Assembly: GCA_964544475.1 (NCBI GenBank) | Contig: CAZJBS010000039.1 | Location: forward strand, 1-23,176 | DNA length: 23,176 nt | DNA from: CAZJBS01 sp964544475 | GTDB taxonomy: Bacteria > CLD3 > SB21 | Reading direction: 5' to 3' | Part shown: positions 6,579 through 13,267 of the stretch, one piece after another | How positions within the stretch are numbered: position 1 is the first letter of the stretch | How the letters are laid out: each line of letters opens with the position of its first letter | Notes under the pieces: generated by a model | Database searches by the model: none | Told to the model about the DNA's origin: nothing | Seen by the model: only the letters and a program-made list of their open reading frames with translations | Program-made: the position numbers and the translations under genes

Positions 6579-6595
6579 GGGCTATGCAACCTAAC
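6579..6595. repeat. 17-bp inverted repeat, proximal copy, start of the restriction-modification cassette
   Basis: GGGCTATGCAACCTAAC on the plus strand is the exact reverse complement of 3865-3881. Read on the minus strand it begins with the core site GTTAGGT, where an incoming cassette joins, followed by the leader of the methyltransferase gene. It therefore marks the proximal boundary of the 2.7-kb cassette. Confidence 0.8.
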
Positions 6596-6646
6596 TCCAT
6601 TTATCCGCCTGTCGGCCGTCTAAGACGCCTCCAGGCGGAATTAGCT
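6589..6646 (-). repeat. Degenerate attC-like palindrome at the proximal edge of the array
   Basis: Read on the minus strand, AGCTAAT stands where R'' should be, TCCGCCTG pairs perfectly with CAGGCGGA, and the site ends in the consensus core GTTAGGT (6595-6589). The outer box is poor and the spacer is missing on one side. It may be a decayed attC of a lost cassette, or a secondary insertion site. The stretch from here to 6690 has no gene and no integrase fragment I can recognise. Confidence 0.4.
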
Positions 6647-6686
6647 TTCTCTACCAAAGATAGCCTATCATTCTTGTGCTTCCAAT

Positions 6687-6769
6687 AAGAAAAAACAACC
6701 GTGTGGATTTCTCTATCCGTGGCTCTCTTCACCTACTACGGACCCCCTCACATATTTTCTTTTCCTCGT
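6687..6769. repeat. Terminator-bearing repeat, copy A (degenerate)
   Basis: About 80 bp here align in the same orientation with 7303-7389 at roughly three quarters identity. Both contain an A-run, an ACCGTG...GGATTTCTC-type hairpin, a CGTGGCT(C/T)TC segment, then ACCTA...ACGGAC and CATATTTTC/CATTTTTTG. In this copy the hairpin stem has decayed. It lies just downstream of the CopD-like gene and may be its weak terminator. Confidence 0.6.
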
Positions 6770-6780
6770 GGTACCGTTGA

Positions 6781-7224
6781 CTAAAAAAACCACCCGGTCC
6801 TGAATGAAACCCCGGCAACGACAAACAGGATGGACAATATCGTCACCGGCACAATGTGCCATGCCATCGTCACAAGCGTCCGATCCGACAGCTTTGGAAT
6901 GACCCGCAGTTTCGCATCAATGGCAAAACCAAATGTCGCCGCCAGAAGTAATAATTTCAGGGCAATGGCATGGGCCACCGGATTTGTGAAATCAAACCAT
7001 TGGCCAAAATCCGGGAGCATCCGGTAAGCCAAGAATAAACCGGTGACTATTTGGATCACCAGAGCGGGCAAGCCGATCCTTTCATACACCGATTCAAACT
7101 CCAGCAGCCTGCCCGGCGAACGTTCCTTCAGCACCCGGGGCAATACCACCACCGATAGAACAATATGACCGCCGGTCCAAATGGTTGCGGCCAGAATATG
7201 CAGAAAAAGCGCCAAGCCGTACAT
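6781..7224 (-). CDS. Short CopD-like integral membrane protein
   Basis: A protein of about 147 residues with four predicted membrane helices, at roughly 2-28, 49-66, 82-104 and 122-144. The first helix holds LALFLHILAATIWTGGHIVL, whose two His residues resemble the start of CopD-domain proteins (copper uptake or export, or heme-binding relatives). A further His lies in NPVAHAIALK and another in AWHIVPV, so bis-His heme or copper binding is plausible but unproven. The frame extends to a GTG at 7236. The ATG at 7224 (or 7227) is preferred because GGAG lies at 7234-7231. It lies downstream of nrdJ on the same strand but beyond a strong terminator, so it is probably transcribed on its own. Confidence 0.7.
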   Translation of the reverse strand: MYGLALFLHILAATIWTGGHIVLSVVVLPRVLKERSPGRLLEFESVYERIGLPALVIQIVTGLFLAYRMLPDFGQWFDFTNPVAHAIALKLLLLAATFGFAIDAKLRVIPKLSDRTLVTMAWHIVPVTILSILFVVAGVSFRTGWFF

Positions 7225-7302
7225 CATGATCTCCACTTTGTCTTTTCGAGTGCGCTCCGGTCGTCCATCTTCCCGTTCCTCACCCTTTTATGGGCTGTTT
7301 GG

Positions 7303-7389
7303 ACAAAAAAAAGCCACCGTGGAATTTCTCCATCGGTGGCTTTCTCTTTACCTATGACGGACGCCCTCGGACATTTTTTGTCCCCCGAA
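7303..7389. repeat. Terminator-bearing repeat, copy B (intact hairpin)
   Basis: This is the better-preserved copy of the repeat at 6687-6769. The two copies flank the CopD-like gene as direct repeats about 615 bp apart. Copy B contains the strong hairpin described in the terminator entry. The shared sequence extends about 40 bp past the hairpin, so the similarity is more than two independent terminators. Confidence 0.6.
7305..7342 (-). terminator. Rho-independent terminator downstream of nrdJ
   Basis: On the minus strand AAGCCACCG (7342-7334) pairs perfectly with CGGTGGCTT (7319-7311). The loop can extend the stem with TGGA/TCCA, and the hairpin is followed by eight T. It lies about 130 nt beyond the nrdJ stop. 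The plus strand has a weaker T-rich tail, so it may work in both directions. Confidence 0.85.
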
Positions 7390-7434
7390 ATCTCGTTGTT
7401 GTCTCTTGGTTCGTTATTCTTTCAGACTATCCTT

Positions 7435-7462
7435 GTCACGCTTCGACTGCGCTCAGCGTGAC
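7435..7462. repeat. REP-like intergenic palindrome
   Basis: GTCACGCT (7435-7442) and AGCGTGAC (7455-7462) form a perfect 8-bp stem around TCGACTGCGCTC. The sequence resembles short dispersed extragenic palindromes of the type TTCGACTnCGCTCAG seen in many bacterial genomes. It begins 10 nt after the nrdJ stop codon and may protect the transcript end. Confidence 0.55.
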
Positions 7463-7471
7463 CTGGCCTGC

Positions 7472-10400
7472 TTACGAGCAGCCCATGCTGTTGCCGCAGT
7501 TGAGACACTTGTAGCACGCGCCGTTGCGGACGGTCATGTGACCGCACACGTCGCACGCCGGAGCGTCACCCATGAGGGAACTCAAATGACGTGCCATCTG
7601 GCTGTCGGACTGGCCGGCGGACAGCGGCGACGACGTCGTCATACCCGAGGCTTCCTCCTCCGACACCGGCGGGGCATCCTTGGCCGCGGCCGAGGCGTCG
7701 GAATCCATCGTCGGCGGCACGTGCACAAAATCCGTGCGCCCGAGATATTCCATCCCCAGCACCCGGAAAAGGAAATCCAGGATGGACGTCGCGTTCTTGA
7801 TGTTCGGATGGTTCGTAAATCCGCTCGGCTCAAACCGGGTGAAGGTGAACTTCTCCACGAATTTCTCGAGCGGCACGCCGTACTGCAGACCCATGGACAC
7901 GGCCACCGCAAAGCAGTTGAGCAGACTGCGATAGGCCGCGCCTTCCTTGAACATATCGATGAAAATTTCGCCCAGCTGGCCGTCTTCGTATTCGCCCGTG
8001 CGGAAATAAATCTTGTGCCCGCCGACGATCGCTTCCTGGGTGAACCCGCGCCGTTTGTGCGGGATATGCTTTTTCTGGCCGCGGCGGAGTTCACGCGCCG
8101 ACTCGTCCATGGCTTCCTTGAGCATGCGGTCGAGTTCCGCCCTGGTGATCATCGGCTCCTCCCCTTCCGGCGTCTTGGAACCGGACGATTTGCTGGACAG
8201 GGGCTGTGAGAATTTGGATCCGTCGCGGTACAGCGCGATGGCTTTCAGGCCCATGCGCCACGCTTCGAGATAGATTTTCTTGATGTCGTCCACCGTCGCT
8301 TCGTTGGGGATATTGACGGTTTTGGAAATGGCGCCGGACAGGAACGGCTGCGTGGCGGCCATCATTTTGACGTGGCCCATCGGATCGATGAAGCGTTTGC
8401 CGATGCCGCATTTATTGGCACAGTCGAATACGGCCAGGTGTTCCTCCTTGAGCAGGTGCGTGCCTTCGACGGTCTGCGCGCCGCCGATATAGATGACCGC
8501 GCGGCTGATCTGTTCGCCGGAAAGGCCTTTGGTCTTCAGCGATTTGATGTTGATGTGCGGCGTGTATTCATCCAGCGACTTCGTCTTGTTCACATAGGCT
8601 TCAGCTTCGCCGATTTCGGCGTCGTTGTAGCCCATCTGTTTGAGTTGTTCCGGATTGACGTACGGCGCGCCTTTGAAGGTGCCGTGGCCGAGGATGTATT
8701 TGATGATGCCGTCGATTTCCTCATCCTTGTAACCCAGGTTTTTCAAAGCCAGCGGAATGGACGAGTTCACGATCTTGAAATAGCCGCCGCCCGCCAGTTT
8801 TTTCCATTTGACCAGGGAGAATTCCGGCTCGACGCCCGTCGTGTCGCAGTCCATCAGGAGTCCGATGGTGCCGGTGGGCGCCAGCACGGTGGCCTGGGCG
8901 TTGCGGTAGCCGTGGGCTTCGCCCAGCGCGACGCAGTGGTCCCATTCCTGCCGGGCCGCCTTGAGCAGGTCTTCCGGGCAATGGTCAATATTGATCTTGT
9001 AGGCGGCGTCGCGGTGCTTCTGGATCACGCGCAGCATGGATTTTTCGTTTTTCTTGTAGCCGGCGAATGGCCCTTTCACCGACGCCACTTCGGCCGAACC
9101 GCTGTAGGCGGCGCCATGCATCAGCGCCGTGATGGCGGCGGCCATGGAACGGCCTTCCTCGGAATCGTAGGCCAGACCATTGATCATCAGCAAGGTGCCG
9201 AGATTGGCGTAACCCAGGCCGAGCGGGCGGTAGTCGTGACTGTTCTGGGCAATGCGGGCCGTCGGATACGACGACATGTCAACGAGAATTTCCTGCGCGA
9301 TGATGAAAATCCGGCAGGCCTGGCGATAGGATTCGGCGTCAAATTTGCCGCTCTCATCCGCAAACTTCATCAGGTTGAGGGACGCCAGGTTGCAGGCGCT
9401 GTCGTCGAGGAACATGTATTCCGAGCACGGATTGGACGCATGGATTTTGTCCGTCGCGGGGCAGGTGTGCCAGTCGTTGATGGTGTCGTCAAACTGGATG
9501 CCGGGGTCGGCGCAGGCCCAGGCGGCGTGGGCAATCTGCTCATACAAATCGCGCGCCTTGTAGGTGTCGACCACGTCGCCGGAGGTCCGGGCAACCGTCT
9601 TCCATTCGCCGTCTTCGAGCACGGCGTTCATGAATTGGTCGCTCACGCGCACCGAATTGTTGGAATTCTGGCCGGAGACGGTCTGGTAGGCTTCGCCGTT
9701 GAAGTCGGACTCGTAGCCGGCGTCGATGAGGGCTTTGACTTTTTTCTCTTCCTTGACTTTCCAGTTGATGAAATCCGCGATTTCGGGATGGTCCATGTCG
9801 AGGCAGACCATTTTGGCGGCGCGCCGGGTGGTGCCGCCGGATTTGGTGGCGCCGGCGCCGCGGTCCAGGACCGACAGAAAGGACATCAGGCCGGAGGACG
9901 TGCCCCCGCCGGAGAGTTTTTCCTGCTTGCCGCGCAACGAGGAAAAATTGCTGCCCGTCCCCGAGCCGTATTTGAACAACCGCGCTTCGTTGCGCGCCAG
10001 TTCGAATATCGCCATCAGGTCGTCCGACACGGACTGGATGAAACACGCCGAACACTGGGGTTTGGAATAGGAATCCTCGGTCGTCTCGATCTTGCCGGTC
10101 TTGGGATTCCAGTAGAAGTTGCCGCCGGTTCCCGAAATGCGGTACTCGTGGTGAAGCCCGCAATTGAACCACACCGGCGAATTGAAAGCGCCCATCTGGT
10201 TCACGAGCAGGTGCGTCAGTTCCATTTCAAATACGTCGGCGTCTTCGGCCGTGTCGAAATAGCCGAGGTTTTGTCCCTCGACACGAATCGTATGCGCCAC
10301 GCGAAACACCAGTTGTTTGACGCTCGTTTCGTGCCCGGTGCCCGGGACCCCCGCTTTGCGGAAATACTTGGACGCCACGATGTCCGTTGCCAGCTGGGAC

Positions 10401-10648
10401 CAGGTCTTGGGAATTTCGAGGTCTTTCATCTCAAAAACGATGGACCCGTCGGGCTCGGTGATGACGCTGGCGCGTCGTTCAAATTCAACCTTGTCGAACG
10501 GATGCACCGTTGCTTCGGTGAAGTATCTTTGAAAACGAAGTCCTTTCGCGCCTTCGTAAGAGATCCCGTTGATCACACGGGAGGCGGCGGTTTTCGGAGA
10601 CGATTTTTTCGTCTCCGACACGCGAGCATCTGGATTCTGGACGGCCAT
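7472..10648 (-). CDS. nrdJ: Adenosylcobalamin-dependent (class II) ribonucleotide reductase
   Basis: A 1058-residue enzyme that reduces ribonucleotides to deoxyribonucleotides, using coenzyme B12 as the radical source. The active-site signature NPCSE is at residues 406-410 (C408 being the thiyl radical cysteine), followed by ACNLASLNLMKF. An N-terminal CSACFIQSVSDD segment holds a redox Cys, and PTGTIG plus the QPFLSGAISKTVNIP block are typical of the family. YLEAWRMGLKAIALYRDGSK is the usual class II signature. The C-terminal tail CDVC...CYKCLNCGNSMGCS supplies the Cys pairs that shuttle electrons or bind zinc. An open frame continues to 10717. The ATG at 10648 is preferred, with GAGGAT about 10 nt upstream. 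No class I partner gene is adjacent. The product is soluble and cytoplasmic. Confidence 0.95.
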   Translation of the reverse strand: MAVQNPDARVSETKKSSPKTAASRVINGISYEGAKGLRFQRYFTEATVHPFDKVEFERRASVITEPDGSIVFEMKDLEIPKTWSQLATDIVASKYFRKAGVPGTGHETSVKQLVFRVAHTIRVEGQNLGYFDTAEDADVFEMELTHLLVNQMGAFNSPVWFNCGLHHEYRISGTGGNFYWNPKTGKIETTEDSYSKPQCSACFIQSVSDDLMAIFELARNEARLFKYGSGTGSNFSSLRGKQEKLSGGGTSSGLMSFLSVLDRGAGATKSGGTTRRAAKMVCLDMDHPEIADFINWKVKEEKKVKALIDAGYESDFNGEAYQTVSGQNSNNSVRVSDQFMNAVLEDGEWKTVARTSGDVVDTYKARDLYEQIAHAAWACADPGIQFDDTINDWHTCPATDKIHASNPCSEYMFLDDSACNLASLNLMKFADESGKFDAESYRQACRIFIIAQEILVDMSSYPTARIAQNSHDYRPLGLGYANLGTLLMINGLAYDSEEGRSMAAAITALMHGAAYSGSAEVASVKGPFAGYKKNEKSMLRVIQKHRDAAYKINIDHCPEDLLKAARQEWDHCVALGEAHGYRNAQATVLAPTGTIGLLMDCDTTGVEPEFSLVKWKKLAGGGYFKIVNSSIPLALKNLGYKDEEIDGIIKYILGHGTFKGAPYVNPEQLKQMGYNDAEIGEAEAYVNKTKSLDEYTPHINIKSLKTKGLSGEQISRAVIYIGGAQTVEGTHLLKEEHLAVFDCANKCGIGKRFIDPMGHVKMMAATQPFLSGAISKTVNIPNEATVDDIKKIYLEAWRMGLKAIALYRDGSKFSQPLSSKSSGSKTPEGEEPMITRAELDRMLKEAMDESARELRRGQKKHIPHKRRGFTQEAIVGGHKIYFRTGEYEDGQLGEIFIDMFKEGAAYRSLLNCFAVAVSMGLQYGVPLEKFVEKFTFTRFEPSGFTNHPNIKNATSILDFLFRVLGMEYLGRTDFVHVPPTMDSDASAAAKDAPPVSEEEASGMTTSSPLSAGQSDSQMARHLSSLMGDAPACDVCGHMTVRNGACYKCLNCGNSMGCS

Positions 10649-10844
10649 GGTCGGATAATCCTCGTAGCGATATTGAAAATTAAGGATTGGTAGCTTAGGG
10701 AAACTCTCTTCTCTCAAAATAAAGACGACAAAAGTACCTCTTCAGTGCAAAACAGCCGACAACTGAATGGTATCTTGAGCAGGTTTTGAAAAAATTTGAG
10801 CCAAATCTTGGCCCGGAAATGACACCTTGTGCTGAAGCGAAGTT

Positions 10845-10873
10845 AGTATAGAGTACACCCTCAGAAAACGCAA
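10845..10873 (-). promoter_or_regulatory. Predicted nrdJ promoter
   Basis: On the minus strand TTGCGT (10873-10868) and TATACT (10850-10845) are spaced by 17 nt. This gives a 5' untranslated region of about 190 nt before the preferred nrdJ start. I looked for a cobalamin riboswitch in that leader and saw no B12-box-like GCCACTG. Confidence 0.45.
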
Positions 10874-10894
10874 GCGATTTCTGGGTAATGAAAA

Positions 10895-11006
10895 TAATCC
10901 ACAAATTATACACATAATAAATCATATAATTTTAATGTGTTATCGTTGACAAAAACAGTTATCCACACAAACTTCGCGATTTGATAGAGTAAACAACCTA
11001 TTCACA
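10895..11006. promoter_or_regulatory. Cluster of DnaA-box-like 9-mers
   Basis: A perfect TTATCCACA lies at 10959-10967. Near matches, all in the same orientation, are TTATACACA (10906-10914), TAATCCACA (10895-10903) and CTATTCACA (10998-11006). The surrounding DNA is AT-rich. DnaA is known to control ribonucleotide reductase genes in E. coli. Here the boxes lie just upstream of the predicted nrdJ promoter, so a regulatory role is more likely than an origin. Confidence 0.5.
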
Positions 11007-11280
11007 GTATTATTTCAATATTGATGAGAATTTGTGAATGGGTTGAACCAAAATTGCCGGGGACGTTGACATGAAGAAATACTTACGCGCGTCGGCGTGA
11101 GCATGAGGGCATTCGAAAAGAAATTCGGAATCTTTTTCAGATGACGCATCCTGACATCGACGTTGCGGCCACTCCTGAAAACTTCGGCATGGTGATTCGG
11201 GCGTGCCGACGGACCGTACCGCATGAAAAACTCGGACGACTCTTGCGAATCTGAACAAAAAAGGATACTTTCGTCTTGTC

Positions 11281-12321
11281 ATGAAGACGATTGATCTGCG
11301 AAGCGACACGGTCACCAAGCCCTCGCCGGCTATGCGAAAGGTCATGTGTGAGGCGGAGGTTGGCGATGACGTGCTGGGTGAAGATCCGACGGCGCGCGAA
11401 TTGCAGGACGCGACGGCGATGATGCTCGGCATGGAGGATGCCCTCTTTGTACCCAGCGGCACGATGGGCAATCAACTCGCGATCAAGACGCATACGCACG
11501 CCGGCAACGAAGTGATTTGCGAGGCCGACAGTCATATCGTGCATTACGAAGCCGGCGCCAGCGGCATGTTGTCCGGCGTTCAGTTGAAAACCCTCCCGGG
11601 ACAACGCGGGGTGCTGACCGCCGCGCAGATCGAAGAGGCCATCAATGCCGACGGGGATATTCATCATGCGCCGACGCGGCTGATCGCTCTTGAAAACACG
11701 CACAATCGCGCCGGCGGCACCATTTACCCTCTGGAAACCATGCACGCCATTCGCCGGATGGCCGCGGGCTTTGACATTCCCATGCACCTGGACGGCGCGC
11801 GCCTGCTCAATGCCTGCGTCGCCACCAACACCAAACCCCATCAATACGCCGCGAACTTCGATTCGGTCTCATTGTGTTTTTCGAAAGGACTTGGGGCGCC
11901 GGCGGGATCGGTTCTGGCCGGCCGTAAAGACTACATCACCCGGGCGCGGTATTATCGCAAGGCCTTTGGCGGCGGCATGCGGCAGGTCGGCATTCTGGCG
12001 GCCGGCGCTCTGTACGCCCTGCGCCACAACCTCGACCGGCTGGCGGAGGACCACGACAAAGCCCAACGGCTGGCGCAGGCCATTGCCGGCATGAAAGCGT
12101 TTTCTATCGATCTCGATGCCGTCCAGACGAATATCGTCATATTCGAGATTGTCCGGCCTTCCCTCTCGGCCCACACCGTCGTCAGCCACCTTGAAGAACT
12201 CGGTATCTTGTCCATTGCCTTCAGTAAAAAACGCGTCCGGTTCGTCACCCACATGGATGTGTCCATGGCCGACATCGATGACGCCATCACGCTCATGAAG
12301 AAACACTACAGCGCCCCATGA
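11281..12321 (+). CDS. ltaE: Low-specificity L-threonine aldolase
   Basis: A 346-residue PLP enzyme that splits L-threonine (and allo-threonine) into glycine and acetaldehyde. The start MKTIDLRSDTVTKPSPAM is the family signature. The PLP lysine is K202 in SLCFSKGLGAPAGS. H84 in EADSHIVHYEAG stacks on the cofactor and D171 in MHLDGARLLNA binds the pyridine nitrogen. The length is standard for fold-type I aldolases. The stop overlaps the start of deoC by 4 bp (ATGA), showing translational coupling. Both enzymes yield or use acetaldehyde: threonine aldolase releases it, and deoxyribose-phosphate aldolase releases or condenses it. The pair may therefore share that intermediate. A weak AAGGA lies 14 nt upstream of the ATG. 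Confidence 0.93.
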   Translation: MKTIDLRSDTVTKPSPAMRKVMCEAEVGDDVLGEDPTARELQDATAMMLGMEDALFVPSGTMGNQLAIKTHTHAGNEVICEADSHIVHYEAGASGMLSGVQLKTLPGQRGVLTAAQIEEAINADGDIHHAPTRLIALENTHNRAGGTIYPLETMHAIRRMAAGFDIPMHLDGARLLNACVATNTKPHQYAANFDSVSLCFSKGLGAPAGSVLAGRKDYITRARYYRKAFGGGMRQVGILAAGALYALRHNLDRLAEDHDKAQRLAQAIAGMKAFSIDLDAVQTNIVIFEIVRPSLSAHTVVSHLEELGILSIAFSKKRVRFVTHMDVSMADIDDAITLMKKHYSAP

Positions 12322-13205
12322 TCGAAAACTACGTGAATCAGATTCTGCAAGATTTGCAGAACCGCAGTACTGCCACCACGCCGTCGTCCTGTCCGGACGG
12401 CCAATGCCCCCGGCACGACTGCTCCGTGTGCCAGGAATGCAAGGCCGCCGTGGCGCATCAACCCGACCGGGTCGATGAGATTATCGGGTACGGCGCCTGC
12501 CGCATCTCTTCGACGCTAGGTATCAGCCCCGCCAAGCAGGAAGTCGGCCGCATGATCGATCACACGCTGTTGAAAGCCGAGGCGACCGCGGCGGAGATCG
12601 ACCAACTGTGCGAAGAGGCCCGGACGTATTGTTTCGCGTCCGTGTGCGTCAATTCAGGATGGGTCAAACGCTGCGCCCGACTTCTGCACCGCTCGGGCGT
12701 GAAAGTGTGCACCGTCGTGGGGTTCCCGCTCGGCGCCGCCAGCACCGCCGCGAAGGCCGCCGAAACCCAGATCGCCGTTGCCCATGGCGCACAGGAGATC
12801 GACATGGTGATCAATGTCGGATGGCTGAAATCCAAAGAATACGATCTCGTGAAAAAAGACATTCATGAAGTCGTGCGGCATGCGGGGCGCAATGTACCCG
12901 TGAAAGTCATCCTGGAGACCTGTCTGCTGACCGACGAAGAAAAAATAAAAGCCTGTGTACTGGCCAAGGAAGCCGGCGCGGCCTATGTCAAAACGTCGAC
13001 CGGATTCAACAAGTCCGGGGCGGACGCGGCGGATATTGCCCTGATGCGAAGGGTGGTCGGCCCGGGTCTCGGCGTCAAAGCGTCCGGCGGCGTGCGCACG
13101 TATGAGGACGCGGCCAAAATGATCGAAGCCGGCGCCACACGAATCGGCGCCAGCGCCAGCGTCAAAATCGTCACCGGCAAAGAAGCCAGGTCCTCCGGAT
13201 ACTAG
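12318..13205 (+). CDS. deoC: Deoxyribose-phosphate aldolase with Cys-rich N-terminal extension
   Basis: The C-terminal 220 residues are a class I aldolase that interconverts 2-deoxyribose 5-phosphate with glyceraldehyde 3-phosphate and acetaldehyde. DHTLLKAEAT starts the barrel at 81. D163 in EIDMVINVGWLK, the Schiff-base lysine K225 in AAYVKTSTGF and K254 in GVKASGGVRT are all present. The first 75 residues are extra compared with the usual enzyme of about 220-260. They hold five cysteines in a tight cluster (C25, C30, C35, C38, C41, within CPDGQCPRHDCSVCQEC), plus C61. This could bind zinc or an Fe-S cluster. The ATG overlaps the ltaE stop, so the long form is the natural product. The function of the extension is unknown. 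Confidence 0.93.
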   Translation: MIENYVNQILQDLQNRSTATTPSSCPDGQCPRHDCSVCQECKAAVAHQPDRVDEIIGYGACRISSTLGISPAKQEVGRMIDHTLLKAEATAAEIDQLCEEARTYCFASVCVNSGWVKRCARLLHRSGVKVCTVVGFPLGAASTAAKAAETQIAVAHGAQEIDMVINVGWLKSKEYDLVKKDIHEVVRHAGRNVPVKVILETCLLTDEEKIKACVLAKEAGAAYVKTSTGFNKSGADAADIALMRRVVGPGLGVKASGGVRTYEDAAKMIEAGATRIGASASVKIVTGKEARSSGY

Positions 13206-13267
13206 GCCCATCCCAATCACCAAACCCCGGTTGATCCAACCGGCCGCCAAACCAGGAGCCGCGCGTC

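Larger units (their letters stand above)
10649..11280. other. 632-bp divergent intergenic region between nrdJ and ltaE
   Basis: This region separates the minus-strand nrdJ from the plus-strand ltaE. The first 200 nt are the nrdJ leader and promoter. The part from 10880 to 11010 is AT-rich and holds the DnaA-box-like cluster. From about 11060 to 11280 composition returns to coding-like GC. A 37-codon plus-strand open frame (11141-11254, MTHPDIDVAATPENFG...) is visible but has no recognisable domain. I see no RNA gene here. Confidence 0.6.

Noticed and set aside
6596..6780. Integrase gene (intI) or attI at the array edge
   Set aside because: The stretch is under 200 bp, with no tyrosine recombinase motif in any frame. 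Only a degenerate hairpin and a terminator repeat are present.
7406..8209. A 267-codon plus-strand frame
   Set aside because: It overlaps the C-terminal part of nrdJ in antisense, is rich in Arg and His, and has no motif.
8372..10693. A 773-codon open frame on the plus strand, opposite nrdJ
   Set aside because: It is the antisense shadow of a real, highly conserved gene in GC-rich DNA. Its translation has no domain signature and a biased, His/Arg/Gly-rich composition.
10649..10900. Cobalamin riboswitch in the nrdJ leader
   Set aside because: No B12-box-like GCCACTG and no matching paired elements were seen. The leader is long but unremarkable.
10695..10925. A 76-codon minus-strand frame upstream of nrdJ
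   Set aside because: It lies across the predicted promoter and leader, has no ribosome site or family features, and its composition is that of AT-rich intergenic DNA.
10880..11010. Replication origin
   Set aside because: DnaA-like boxes are present, but no dnaA, dnaN or other origin-linked gene is in the window. A regulatory role for nrdJ is simpler.
11010..11844. Overlapping minus-strand frames opposite the start of ltaE
   Set aside because: They are shadows of ltaE and of its upstream region, with low-complexity translations and no motif.
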